Shown in pieces: positions 40,357 to 49,127 of a DNA stretch of 64,000 nt. The stretch comes from an uncultured Lachnospiraceae bacterium (GTDB lineage Bacteria; Bacillota; Clostridia; Lachnospirales; Lachnospiraceae). The DNA lies in contig CAJTNC010000004.1 of NCBI GenBank assembly GCA_910577955.1, positions 1 to 64,000 on the forward strand. The letters run 5' to 3'. The notes below the pieces were generated by a model. The model was not told the DNA's origin and did no database searches. It worked only from the letters and a program-made list of their open reading frames with translations. The translations under genes were made by a program, and so were the position numbers. Every line of letters starts with the position of its first letter. Position 1 is the stretch's first letter.

Positions 40357-41853
40357 ATGTTTCTTGAAATGAAGAATATCACAAAATGCTTTGATGCGAC
40401 GAAAGCTCTGGACGATGTCAGTTTTTCCTGTGAAAAGGGGGAGATTTGCGGCCTGCTCGGAGAGAACGGTGCGGGAAAATCCACTCTGATGAATATACTG
40501 GGAGGTGTATTTTCGCCCACAGAAGGAAAGGTGATCATAGCGGGGGAGGACATTACCGGGAGCGATGAAAGAAAAGCTTCGGGAGCAGGTATTCGTTTTG
40601 TACATCAGGAATTGAATATCATCAATGATCTGAGAGTGTATGAGAACCTTTTTCTGGGGGAGGAACTCGTCAGAGGTTTCGGATTTACAGATAAGAAGGC
40701 CATGCGTGAGAAGACCAGACAGGTTCTGGAAAAAGTAAATCTGGGAGATGTGGATCCCGATCTGTATGCGAGGGAGCTGGACACATCCCATAAACAGCTT
40801 CTGGAAATTGCAAGGGCGCTGTTGTTCGATGCGAGGATCATTATTTTGGATGAGCCCACAACGGCGTTGTCTGAGGAGGAGATCAAAAATCTTTTCGGCA
40901 TTATGAGAAATTTGAAAGCCGACGGAGTGTCGATGATCTATATTTCTCATAAGATGGCGGAACTGTTTGAAATATGCGATACCTATACGGTGCTGAGGGA
41001 CGGAAAATTTATCGCTTCGGGACAGATGCAGGATGTTGATGAAAAACAGATCACGACCATGCTGACCGGCCGGACGGTAAAGAAGATCGAGGAGAAAGAA
41101 AATCATAGCAAAGAGGTGATCTTCAGGGCCGAAAATATAAGCTGCGGGAAGTATTTCAGGAATGTCAGTTTTGAACTGCGAAAAGGCGAAGTTCTTGTTT
41201 TCACAGGTCTGCAGGGAGATGGCAGAGGAGAATTGGCGGAAGCGCTGTTCGGCATCCGGAAGATGACGGGAGGCAAAACTTTTCTGGAGGGCAGAGAGAT
41301 GAAGTATACCTCCATCAAAACCGTCATGAGAAGCGGGATCGGGATGATTCCGAGAAACAGGAAAGAGAGAGGGATCATCAAGGATCTGAACATTTTGGAC
41401 AATCTGTCGGTGGCAGGCTATGCAAGAGACAAAGGCGGCTTTTTTGTGGACAGGAAAAAACAGATTAGGTCCTTCGAGGAATGCAAGACAAAACTGAATT
41501 TGAAGGCGGGAAATCCGAAGGATGCGATCACTTCCCTCTCGGGAGGCAATCAGCAGAAGGTGGTGATCAAGCGCTGGATCTCGTTGAAATCCAGAGTTTA
41601 TATCTTTGATAATCCGACACAGGGTGTCGATGTCGGTGCAAAATTTGAGATCTATAAACTGATCAATGAGCTGGCCAAGGAAGGGATCAGTATTATTGTG
41701 TTTACGTCGGAATATCCGGAGATACAGCAGGTAGGAGACAGACTTATCATCATGTATGACGGGGAAGTGAATCGGGTAATGAAGCGGGAGGAGTTTGATG
41801 AGAATCAGATCATGTATTATGCGACCGGCGGAGACAGGAGGAAAGGATCATGA
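40357..41853 (+). CDS. Sugar ABC transporter ATPase (RbsA-like, two ATPase domains)
   Basis: 498 residues with two nucleotide-binding domains. The first has a canonical Walker A (GLLGENGAGKSTLM) and Walker B/DEPTTAL. The second has the degenerate P-loop normal for RbsA-type proteins (GLQGDGRGELAEALFG) and an intact signature SGGNQQKVVIKRW. Start at 40357 has AAAGGAG 7 nt upstream. The stop overlaps the permease start by 4 nt. It powers import of the sugar bound by the adjacent lipoprotein. Confidence 0.93.
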   Translation: MFLEMKNITKCFDATKALDDVSFSCEKGEICGLLGENGAGKSTLMNILGGVFSPTEGKVIIAGEDITGSDERKASGAGIRFVHQELNIINDLRVYENLFLGEELVRGFGFTDKKAMREKTRQVLEKVNLGDVDPDLYARELDTSHKQLLEIARALLFDARIIILDEPTTALSEEEIKNLFGIMRNLKADGVSMIYISHKMAELFEICDTYTVLRDGKFIASGQMQDVDEKQITTMLTGRTVKKIEEKENHSKEVIFRAENISCGKYFRNVSFELRKGEVLVFTGLQGDGRGELAEALFGIRKMTGGKTFLEGREMKYTSIKTVMRSGIGMIPRNRKERGIIKDLNILDNLSVAGYARDKGGFFVDRKKQIRSFEECKTKLNLKAGNPKDAITSLSGGNQQKVVIKRWISLKSRVYIFDNPTQGVDVGAKFEIYKLINELAKEGISIIVFTSEYPEIQQVGDRLIIMYDGEVNRVMKREEFDENQIMYYATGGDRRKGS

Positions 41854-42818
41854 ATAAGAAAATAATAACGAGACAGAACATCCGGAAAATACAGAGCGAA
41901 TACAGCTATTTGGTGTCATTCATCATTCTGGTGCTGATCGCACTGTATTTCAACCATAGTTTTTTGTCCTATTCCAGTATTATCACATTGATCTCCAATG
42001 CAACAATAACAGGTGTTATAGCATGTGGAATGACATTAGTCATTATTGCGGGAATGATCGATCTGTCGGTGGGATCTATTGTGGCGCTGACTGCTGGGCT
42101 GGGTATTTTGGTGTTGAACAAAACCGGAAGCATTGCGCTGTGTATCCTGTTTTGTCTTGGCATGGGGCTTGTTTTGGGACTGTTAAACGGTGTGCTGACT
42201 GCCTATGCAGGGATGGCGGCGTTTATCGCCACTCTGGCGACCCAGTGCGCATATCGTTCCGTGATCACACAGATCGGGCAGGGCGGTCCCTTCTCCGTGG
42301 ACAGAGGCATTCTCAAAAGCTTCAGCAAAATCGCCACCGGAAAATTGTTTGGAAGTTTGCCGGTGTTAGTGATCTTTTTGATTGCGGCGGCGGTTATTAC
42401 CTGGGTGCTTCTCACAAAGACGAAGTTTGGCTGCTATGTATTTGCTACGGGTTCCAATGAACATGCGGCGATTCTTTCCGGTATAGATGTGAGAAAAGTA
42501 AAACTGGCAATTATGGGATACGTAGGTCTTTTGTGCGGCCTGTCATCGGTGCTGCTGGCCTCCAGAATGTCCTCTGTGACAGCGTCCAACGCGGGATCGG
42601 GATATGAGTTGGACTGTATAGCGGCAGTAGCCATAGGCGGGACGCCGATGAGCGGCGGAAGAGGAAAAATAATAGGGACTTTTCTCGGAGCGCTGATGAT
42701 GCAGATGATCTCCACCATATTGATCGCGGCAAAAATAGATCCTTTTTTAACAGGACTGGTGAAAGGCATTATTATTATTGTCGCCGTGATATTCCAGAAG
42801 GACACTAGAAACGGATGA
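41850..42818 (+). CDS. Sugar ABC transporter permease (RbsC-like)
   Basis: A 322-residue membrane protein of the ribose/xylose/allose permease type. GMTLVIIAGMIDLSVGSIVALTAG is the family signature region, with AAFIATLATQCAYRSV and ELDCIAAVAIGGTPMSGGRG further on. It forms a homodimeric channel. It is translationally coupled to the ATPase gene, completing a one-permease, one-ATPase, one-receptor importer of monosaccharide type. Confidence 0.93.
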   Translation: MNKKIITRQNIRKIQSEYSYLVSFIILVLIALYFNHSFLSYSSIITLISNATITGVIACGMTLVIIAGMIDLSVGSIVALTAGLGILVLNKTGSIALCILFCLGMGLVLGLLNGVLTAYAGMAAFIATLATQCAYRSVITQIGQGGPFSVDRGILKSFSKIATGKLFGSLPVLVIFLIAAAVITWVLLTKTKFGCYVFATGSNEHAAILSGIDVRKVKLAIMGYVGLLCGLSSVLLASRMSSVTASNAGSGYELDCIAAVAIGGTPMSGGRGKIIGTFLGALMMQMISTILIAAKIDPFLTGLVKGIIIIVAVIFQKDTRNG

Positions 42819-42839
42819 TAAAAGAAAGGTGTGATGACA

Positions 42840-43658
42840 ATGAAGAAGAAACTGGAGCATTCAGGTTTGCCGATCTATTATGACGATCAGTATGTGCTGC
42901 ATTTTGAGGAAGGGCTTACCTGCGGAGGAGGCGGTACCAAGGAAGCGGAAAAGATGAGAGGGCTTTTGTACCGGGAAGAAAATCTGGACGGCAATGAAAT
43001 CTGTTACAGTTTTTACAGGGATATTGTTTTTGAGAAAGACAGAGGACTGTTTGAGAGCCGGGATTACAGATATGATATCACAGTGATCATGCCGGGCGAA
43101 ATCAACGGGGAATGCAAGAAAACGTCAGGGCATTTTCACGGAGAGATACAGGGACAGATCTGGACCTATCCGGAAATATACGAAGTGCTGGAAGGAGAAA
43201 TCACTTTCCTTCTGCAGAAAACGCGCGATTTTGAGAGAGAAGATCCTGAATTTGAGAGAATCAGTGCAGTGAAGGTCAAGGCAGGGCAGGCGATCGTAAT
43301 TCCGCCCTTCTGTGGTCACGGTTCTGTGAATACGGGGGACGGAGTGGGGATATTCAGCAATATTGCGGTGGTGAGTTGTCCGCTGTTCTACGAACCGGTC
43401 AAAAAGAAACACGGTCTTTCCTATTACATAGTAAAGGAGAAGGGGCAGATAACCTATATCAAAAACGACGCTTATGCCGATCTGCCGAAACTGGAAGTTG
43501 TGTTGCCGGAGGAGGAGAGAGAGCTTGGTATTGTATTTGGAAAGCCGGTCTATCAGGAATTTGTGAAAGCGCCGGAGAAATTTGAATATCTGCGCGATCC
43601 GGGTGAATATGTTGACAGAATGGAAAGCATGACAGCGGGAAGTCAGAGTGGAAGATAG
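42840..43658 (+). CDS. Cupin-type glucose-6-phosphate isomerase-like protein
   Basis: A 272-residue cupin of the archaeal-type phosphoglucose isomerase family. The metal-binding motif is TSGHFHGEI followed by TYPEIYEVLEGEITFLLQ, and VIPPFCGHGSVNTGD carries the last histidine. Start choice is uncertain: ATG at 42834 and 42840 and a GTG at 42831 are all close to AAAGG. Known members interconvert glucose 6-phosphate and fructose 6-phosphate. In this operon it may act on an unusual hexose phosphate. Confidence 0.78.
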   Translation: MKKKLEHSGLPIYYDDQYVLHFEEGLTCGGGGTKEAEKMRGLLYREENLDGNEICYSFYRDIVFEKDRGLFESRDYRYDITVIMPGEINGECKKTSGHFHGEIQGQIWTYPEIYEVLEGEITFLLQKTRDFEREDPEFERISAVKVKAGQAIVIPPFCGHGSVNTGDGVGIFSNIAVVSCPLFYEPVKKKHGLSYYIVKEKGQITYIKNDAYADLPKLEVVLPEEERELGIVFGKPVYQEFVKAPEKFEYLRDPGEYVDRMESMTAGSQSGR

Positions 43659-43705
43659 AAAAATAGAGTTGAGCATCAAAAGCAATGCAGAAATGAGGAG
43701 AGAAC

Positions 43706-44341
43706 ATGAAACTTCAGATAGCAATTGATTTAGCTGACAGCAGTACGGTACTTGATATTGTAGACCGGATTTACGATGTGATAGATATTGTAGAGATTGG
43801 GACGCCTATGGTGATGAAAGAGGGAATGGCCGCGGTAAAGAGGGTGAAAGAGAAATATCCTGAGATTACCGTGTTGGCTGACACAAAAATCGTGGACGGA
43901 GGCGCTCTGGAATGCGGAGATGCCTGTAAAGCGGGGGCAGATATTGTCACAGTGTTGGCCCTTTCCGACGACGAGACGATCTCAGATGTAGTGAAAACGG
44001 CGCATCAATATGGAAAAAAGACCATGGCAGATCTGATCAGTGTGGAGGATATCGGGACAAGGGCAAAGGAATTGAAGGAACTCGGTATTGACTATATAGC
44101 GGTGCATACCGGTGTGGATATGCAGAAACGGGGGAAGACGCCGTTAGGTGACCTGAGGGAACTTGTGCAGGCGATCCCTTCTTCCATGTGCGCGGTGGCA
44201 GGCGGCGTCAAACTGGAGACATTGGAAGAGTATGTGCGGGAGAGGCCGGAGATTATTATTGCCGGCGGCTCACTGGCCGGAGCGCCGGATGTCAGAAAGG
44301 CTGTGCTTGACATGAAGCGGAAAATGAGTGAACAGGGGTGA
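43706..44341 (+). CDS. 3-Hexulose-6-phosphate synthase-like enzyme
   Basis: A 211-residue protein of the orotidine-decarboxylase fold. It matches 3-hexulose-6-phosphate synthase: LQIAIDLADSSTVLDIV, VEIGTPMVMKEGM, the metal-binding VLADTKIVDGG, and AVAGGVKLETL. Related 3-keto-gulonate-6-phosphate decarboxylases differ in detail but cannot be fully excluded. The enzyme reversibly condenses ribulose 5-phosphate and formaldehyde to D-arabino-3-hexulose 6-phosphate. It is followed by its usual partner isomerase 9 bp downstream. GAGGAGAG lies before the start. Confidence 0.85.
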   Translation: MKLQIAIDLADSSTVLDIVDRIYDVIDIVEIGTPMVMKEGMAAVKRVKEKYPEITVLADTKIVDGGALECGDACKAGADIVTVLALSDDETISDVVKTAHQYGKKTMADLISVEDIGTRAKELKELGIDYIAVHTGVDMQKRGKTPLGDLRELVQAIPSSMCAVAGGVKLETLEEYVRERPEIIIAGGSLAGAPDVRKAVLDMKRKMSEQG

Positions 44342-44350
44342 AACATTAAA

Positions 44351-44914
44351 ATGAATACGAATGATATCTGTAAAAAGATTGTTGAGGAATTGGATTTTGC
44401 TCTGGGCAGTATCGGAGAGGCCGAAGGGGAACAGTTTGTGAAGGAAGTGCTGGAGGCGGAAAAGATATTTGTGGCCGGAGCGGGCAGATCTCTTCTGATG
44501 ATCAGGGGGTTCGCCATGCGGCTGATGCATCTGGGATTTCAGGCATATGTGGTGGGAGAAACTGTTACACCGGCGATCGGGGAGAAGGATCTGTTGGTGA
44601 TCGCATCGGGAAGCGGGGAGACCGGTACGCTGACGGTTATGGCAAACAAGGCAAAGAAGGCAGGGGCCAGACTGGCGGCCATCACGATTTATCCGGAATC
44701 CACCATAGGGAAGCTGGCAGATCGAGTTGTACAGATCAAGGCGGCTACCACCAAAGGAGAGCGGGACAGTGTGCGGTCTTTTCAGCCGGGGGCTAATATG
44801 TTTGAGCAGAGCCTGCTGCTTTTTGGCGATGCGGTCATAATTCAGATAATCAGGGAGTGTCACATCGAAGAAGAAAATAAAAAGCTGATGCAGAGACATG
44901 CGAATTTGGAGTAG
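44351..44914 (+). CDS. 6-Phospho-3-hexuloisomerase
   Basis: A 187-residue SIS-domain isomerase. FVAGAGRSLLMIRGFAMRLMHLG and VIASGSGETGTLTVMANKAK are diagnostic, and the C-terminal SVRSFQPGANMFEQSLLLFGDA matches the family. It interconverts D-arabino-3-hexulose 6-phosphate and fructose 6-phosphate. With the preceding synthase it forms the key pair of the ribulose monophosphate pathway. Here it sits in a sugar-import operon and not with formaldehyde-detoxification genes. Confidence 0.88.
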   Translation: MNTNDICKKIVEELDFALGSIGEAEGEQFVKEVLEAEKIFVAGAGRSLLMIRGFAMRLMHLGFQAYVVGETVTPAIGEKDLLVIASGSGETGTLTVMANKAKKAGARLAAITIYPESTIGKLADRVVQIKAATTKGERDSVRSFQPGANMFEQSLLLFGDAVIIQIIRECHIEEENKKLMQRHANLE

Positions 44915-44944
44915 AGACGAAGGAAGGGCGGAGAAGAAAAGATC

Positions 44945-45913
44945 ATGGGATGTGTAGCTGGAATCGATATCGGCGGAACAAATATAAAATGTATCATGAT
45001 GTCCGAGGCGGATGAGGTGCTCATACAAAAGACTGTGGACACTCCCTACAGAAGACCGGTTTCCGAAGTGGTGGATCTGATAGAGGAAGTGATCTGCCGG
45101 ATGTTAAAAGAGTGCGGGCAAAGACATGAAGAACTGTTGGGAATTGGTCTGGGGATTCCGGGGCCGACGAATTTTAAAACGGGAATCGCTTACGCGGTTC
45201 CCTTCCTTGGCTGGAATAATGTAAATATCTGTGAAATGTTGGAGGAACGTTTTCACGTGCCGGTATCATGTGATAACGATGCCAATCTGAACGCCCTCGG
45301 AGAGATGTATTTTGGGGCGGGAAAAGGGAGACGGAATATTATTCTTCTGACATTGGGAACCGGGCTTGGCTGTGGAATCATTGTAGACGGCCGGATATTG
45401 CGGGGCGCAAACAATGTGGCGGCGGAGGCCGGACATATGGTGATAGAGGGTGACGGTGAGTTGTGTGCCTGCGGCAAAAGGGGATGTTTTGAGAGCTATT
45501 GCAGCGCCACAGCTTTGGTGAGATATGCAAAAGGCTTTGTGAGACAATACCAGGACAGCGCTTTGCTGCGGTATGCCGGTGGGGAGGCAGAGAAAATTGA
45601 CGGAAAAATGATTTACAGAGGTTGTCTGGAAGGAGATGAGGCCAGCCTGAAAACCAGAGATATTTTTGTGGAAAAGTTGTCCGTCGGACTGGTCAATATG
45701 ATCAATCTGCTGAATCCGGAATGTATTATTTTAAGCGGCGGAGTATCCGGTATGGGCGATATGCTGTTAGGCCCGCTAAAAAAGTCCGTGGAAAATTTAT
45801 TGATGCACAAAGTGCAGGAATGTGATATGATAATAGGTAAGTTATACACAATGGCGGGGGTCATGGGAGCCTGCCGTATGGTGAAAGAAAACGGGATAAA
45901 GCGGGAGTCATAA
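44945..45913 (+). CDS. ROK-family sugar kinase
   Basis: A 322-residue ROK protein with the ATP-binding start GIDIGGTNIKCIM, the sugar-binding VSCDNDANLNALGEMYFG, the ROK signature near LTLGTGLGCGIIVDG, and the zinc motif CACGKRGCFESYCS. There is no helix-turn-helix, so it is a kinase, not a repressor. It presumably phosphorylates the imported or oxidised sugar at C6 to trap it and feed the isomerases encoded upstream. AAGGGCGG lies before the start. Confidence 0.92.
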   Translation: MGCVAGIDIGGTNIKCIMMSEADEVLIQKTVDTPYRRPVSEVVDLIEEVICRMLKECGQRHEELLGIGLGIPGPTNFKTGIAYAVPFLGWNNVNICEMLEERFHVPVSCDNDANLNALGEMYFGAGKGRRNIILLTLGTGLGCGIIVDGRILRGANNVAAEAGHMVIEGDGELCACGKRGCFESYCSATALVRYAKGFVRQYQDSALLRYAGGEAEKIDGKMIYRGCLEGDEASLKTRDIFVEKLSVGLVNMINLLNPECIILSGGVSGMGDMLLGPLKKSVENLLMHKVQECDMIIGKLYTMAGVMGACRMVKENGIKRES

Positions 45914-45919
45914 ATCCAA

Positions 45920-46720
45920 ATGTTGATGGAGAAGAACAAAGCGGAGATAAGAAGGGAGAGAATACTGGAACTATTGGATGGCCTTGGGTCGGTATCGGTC
46001 AGTGAGTTTTGCGCGAAGCTCGGATGCAGTGAATCAACCATGCGAAATGATTTGACATATCTTGAGTCTCTGGGAAAATTATACCGTACTTTTGGCGGGG
46101 CGGTCAGAGTGGAAAAGGCGCCTTATATTTCCATACATAACCGGAAAATACTTTATGCACAGGAAAAGAAAGAGATAGCCGAATACATTGTGAATCATAT
46201 GATACGTTCCAATGATACGATTATTCTGGACACGGGATCGACTTGTGCGGAGATAGCGAGAGCTATTGTGGAGGGAAAGATACCGGTCACCATTATCTCT
46301 TCTTCTCTTGACATTGTGAATATCACTTCCGCATCGGAATTGGTGAATGTATACTGTATCGGCGGATTTTATAATGCACAGCAGGGAGCCTTTACAGGAG
46401 AGTCTTACAGGAGCGCTCTGAAGGATATCCATGCGGATATTTACTTTGCCGGAGTGACGGGGATCGATAAAGAAGGGGGAATCACCATTCCTTTGGGCGA
46501 GGAAGTAAACATGAAAAATCTGTATGCGGAGGTAGCCTCCAAAATATGTGCAGTGGCGGATTTTTCAAAGTTTGGAAAGGCGTCTCCCAGAAAGGTGCTG
46601 AATCATGTAGATAATGTGACGATTATTACAGATAGTTCGATAAGCAGGGAGTACGTGGAGGAGATGCAGGAAGCAGGATATCATATTCTTGTGGCGGATG
46701 GAAAAAAAGCGGAAATGTAG
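45920..46720 (+). CDS. DeoR-family transcriptional regulator
   Basis: 266 residues. The N-terminal DeoR helix-turn-helix (about 8-60; EFCAKLGCSESTMRNDLTYLESLGKLYR read in parts, ending TFGGAVRV) is followed by the sugar-phosphate-binding sensor domain (LDTGSTCAEIARAI, AGVTGIDKEGGIT). It closes the operon, 6 bp after the kinase, so it likely represses its own transcript until a phosphorylated intermediate accumulates. Candidate operators lie at 36869-36971. Confidence 0.92.
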   Translation: MLMEKNKAEIRRERILELLDGLGSVSVSEFCAKLGCSESTMRNDLTYLESLGKLYRTFGGAVRVEKAPYISIHNRKILYAQEKKEIAEYIVNHMIRSNDTIILDTGSTCAEIARAIVEGKIPVTIISSSLDIVNITSASELVNVYCIGGFYNAQQGAFTGESYRSALKDIHADIYFAGVTGIDKEGGITIPLGEEVNMKNLYAEVASKICAVADFSKFGKASPRKVLNHVDNVTIITDSSISREYVEEMQEAGYHILVADGKKAEM

Positions 46721-46747
46721 ACGGCGGAAATTATGATACGGAGACAG

Positions 46748-46780
46748 GCAGGGAATTTAAAAGTTTTCCCTGCTGTTTTT
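46748..46780 (+). terminator. Rho-independent terminator of the sugar operon
   Basis: GCAGGGAA pairs with TTCCCTGC around a 10-nt loop and is followed by TGTTTTT. It separates the sugar operon from the DNA-repair pair. Confidence 0.8.
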
Positions 46781-46803
46781 ATTTAAAGCAGACGGAAAAT
46801 CCC

Positions 46804-46832
46804 TTGACAAAATCGAACGAATGTTCTAATAT
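46804..46832 (+). promoter_or_regulatory. Sigma-A promoter with LexA/DinR-type SOS box
   Basis: TTGACA, a 17-bp spacer and TAATAT flank CGAACGAATGTTCT (46814-46827). The latter matches the Firmicute SOS consensus CGAAC-N4-GTTCG at all but the last base. LexA bound here would block RNA polymerase. The promoter lies directly upstream of the radical-SAM repair gene. Confidence 0.85.
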
Positions 46833-46838
46833 AAACTT

Positions 46839-48332
46839 ATGGATACGGAGAAAAATCAGAAAACCGCAGAAAACAGAATAAAGGAAAAAACGGAATATCC
46901 GGCTGTGGGAACCGTGAGTATAGCGGGGAAAGTGGGAACCAGTGAAATATTTCCGGCTAAAAAAGCAGTGCTGTCTGAAGCAGGAAGCGGGCAGCTCTCC
47001 GTGATGGAGAAACTGCGTATTCTCACCGACGCGGCGAAGTACGATGTGGCCTGTACCAGCAGCGGCGTGGAGAGAAAGGGCAGCGGAAAAGGGATGGGAA
47101 ATACGAAGCTTGCCGGTATCTGCCATAGTTTTGCCGCCGACGGAAGGTGTATTTCCCTCTTAAAAATTCTGTTCACGAATTACTGCATTTATGACTGTAA
47201 ATATTGTATCAACAGAAGCAGCAACGATGTGGAGAGGACGGCCTTCACGCCGGAGGAGATCTGCGAGCTGACCATGAATTTTTATAAGCGCAATTACATT
47301 GAAGGACTGTTTTTGAGTTCCGGTATTATCAAAGACCCTACCTATACGATGGAACTGATCTACACGGCGATCTGGAAACTGCGCAATGTGCACCGGTTTG
47401 AGGGGTATATCCATGTGAAGGCGATCCCCGGCGCGGATGCGGAGATCGTCTATAGACTGGGACTTTTAGTAGATAGGATGAGTGTGAATCTGGAATTGCC
47501 CACGGCCGAGGGGCTGCGCAATCTTGCCCCCAATAAAAACAGGACTACGATCTTAAAACCCATGCGCCAGATTCAGAACGGAATCATAAACAGTAAGGAG
47601 GAGGTGGCCCTCTATCGCCATGCGCCTCAGTTCGTACCGGCGGGACAGTCCACTCAGATGATCATCGGCGCCACGCCGGAAAACGACTATCAGATTGTTA
47701 CCGTGGCGGAATCCTTGTATAAGAAGTTTGCCTTAAAGAGAGTCTTTTACTCTGCTTTTGTCAGGGTAAACGAGGATAAGATGCTGCCGGCTCTGCCCGG
47801 AGGACCGCCGCTTTTGCGGGAACACAGACTGTATCAAGCCGATTTTTTGTTGCGGTATTACGGCTTTGAAGCGGGAGAGCTGCTGTCGGAATCCAGACCG
47901 TATTTTAACGTGCTGTTGGACCCGAAATGCGACTGGGCGCTGAGACATTTAGAGCTGTTTCCTCTGGAGGTAAACAGAGCTCCCTATGAGATGCTTTTGC
48001 GGGTGCCGGGGATCGGGGTGAAGTCCGCCCAGAGGATCGTGAAGGGCAGGCGTCTGGGGACGCTGCAGTTTGAGGACTTAAAGAAGATCGGCGTGGTATT
48101 GAAGCGGGCGCTCTATTTTATCTGCTGCAACGGAAGGATGATGTACCGCACAAAGATAGAGGAAGACTACATTACGAGGAACCTGTTGGATGCGGACAGA
48201 AAATTTCCGCAGCAGACGGATATGATAGACGGCAGGGAAGTTACCTATAAACAATTATCGTTGTTTGATGAATCGTTGTTTAACAAATCGTTAAACAACG
48301 ATAGGGGGATTGCCGCGGGAGGTGCTGGCTGA
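46839..48332 (+). CDS. Radical-SAM DNA modification/repair protein (SplB-like, TIGR03916 type)
   Basis: 497 residues from the first ATG. The radical-SAM cluster motif is in NYCIYDCKYCINR (CxxxCxxC). A helix-hairpin-helix (RVPGIGVKSAQRIVKGRRLG) near the C-terminus binds DNA. Length and pattern match the 'putative DNA modification/repair radical SAM' family paired with TIGR03915 proteins. The first 55 residues look unconserved, and typical homologues start at MEKLRILTDAAKYDV (47004). The upstream ATG lies only 7 nt from the -10 box and would need a leaderless mRNA. An SOS box controls the promoter, and a palindrome is embedded near the 3' end. Confidence 0.88.
   Translation: MDTEKNQKTAENRIKEKTEYPAVGTVSIAGKVGTSEIFPAKKAVLSEAGSGQLSVMEKLRILTDAAKYDVACTSSGVERKGSGKGMGNTKLAGICHSFAADGRCISLLKILFTNYCIYDCKYCINRSSNDVERTAFTPEEICELTMNFYKRNYIEGLFLSSGIIKDPTYTMELIYTAIWKLRNVHRFEGYIHVKAIPGADAEIVYRLGLLVDRMSVNLELPTAEGLRNLAPNKNRTTILKPMRQIQNGIINSKEEVALYRHAPQFVPAGQSTQMIIGATPENDYQIVTVAESLYKKFALKRVFYSAFVRVNEDKMLPALPGGPPLLREHRLYQADFLLRYYGFEAGELLSESRPYFNVLLDPKCDWALRHLELFPLEVNRAPYEMLLRVPGIGVKSAQRIVKGRRLGTLQFEDLKKIGVVLKRALYFICCNGRMMYRTKIEEDYITRNLLDADRKFPQQTDMIDGREVTYKQLSLFDESLFNKSLNNDRGIAAGGAG
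48257..48302. repeat. Palindrome and direct repeats inside the 3' end of the radical-SAM gene
   Basis: ATCGTTGTTTAAC (48272-48284) and GTTAAACAACGAT (48290-48302) form a perfect 13-bp inverted repeat with a 5-nt loop. ATCGTTGTTT also occurs 15 bp earlier (48257). In protein this gives a three-fold repeat of Ser-Leu-Phe/Asn units near the C-terminus. It may be a small inserted palindrome. It lacks a T-run, so it is not a standard terminator. Confidence 0.7.
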
Positions 48333-48335
48333 GAG

Positions 48336-49112
48336 ATGGAAACAGTGGTATTTCTTTGTGAAAACAGTATAGAAGGGATTTTGACAGGGGTCTATGACGC
48401 ATGGAAAGAGGCAGTTTCCTCCGGGCTTGGGCACGGACACTGTAAGCTGGCGGTATCCGTGGAACAGCCGGAACTGTTCTGCACTTACCGGGAGATAGAC
48501 GCAGAGCCTGATAAGGCGGAGAAAGTGATCCGGACGCTGCGCAGGCGGCTGGGGGAAGAGGCTTACGCGTGGCTTTGTTACGCTATGGCATCCTGTGAGT
48601 CCGATAAGGCGGAAACCGTCTATAAAACTATCGTAGCGGGACTTTCCATGGAGAAGGGATTCAGGGTGTTTGACAAAGTGACGGATCCCTATGTGGCAAG
48701 GTGTTTTGAGTTAAAGAGGAATGTGGGGTGCGAGATCCACAGGGAAGTGGAATTTCTGAGATTCCGGGAGTTGAAAAACGGAGTGCTTTTGGCAAAGATC
48801 CACCCCAAGAACGATGTTTTGATGTATCTGGGACCGCATTTTTCGGACAGACTGCCCCTTGAGGATTTCCTGATCTACGATATGAATCGAAGGAAAGCGC
48901 TCTTTCATGAAAAGCAAAAAGAATGGTATATGATGGAAGCGCTGGAACTGGATGGTGCGGCGGCAGAAAATATCAGCACAGAGGAAGAGTATTATCAGGA
49001 TCTCTTCAGAATGTTCTGCCGGACCATCGCCATAGAGAGCAGGAAAAACAAGGCTCTGCAAAGACAGTTCCTGCCGTTGTATTACAGGGATCTGATGCCG
49101 GAGTTTGCGTGA
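48336..49112 (+). CDS. TIGR03915-family DNA repair-associated protein
   Basis: A 258-residue protein. The start VVFLCENSIEGILTGVYDAWK and the later KNDVLMYLGPHFSDRLPLEDFLIYDMNRRKALFHE (read in parts) match the 'probable DNA metabolism protein' family always coded beside the SplB-like radical-SAM protein. Its start is 4 bp after the radical-SAM stop. Presumably it works with that protein to repair or modify a base lesion under SOS control. The lesion is unknown. Confidence 0.88.
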   Translation: METVVFLCENSIEGILTGVYDAWKEAVSSGLGHGHCKLAVSVEQPELFCTYREIDAEPDKAEKVIRTLRRRLGEEAYAWLCYAMASCESDKAETVYKTIVAGLSMEKGFRVFDKVTDPYVARCFELKRNVGCEIHREVEFLRFRELKNGVLLAKIHPKNDVLMYLGPHFSDRLPLEDFLIYDMNRRKALFHEKQKEWYMMEALELDGAAAENISTEEEYYQDLFRMFCRTIAIESRKNKALQRQFLPLYYRDLMPEFA

Positions 49113-49127
49113 GGAAAGAAAATGCGC

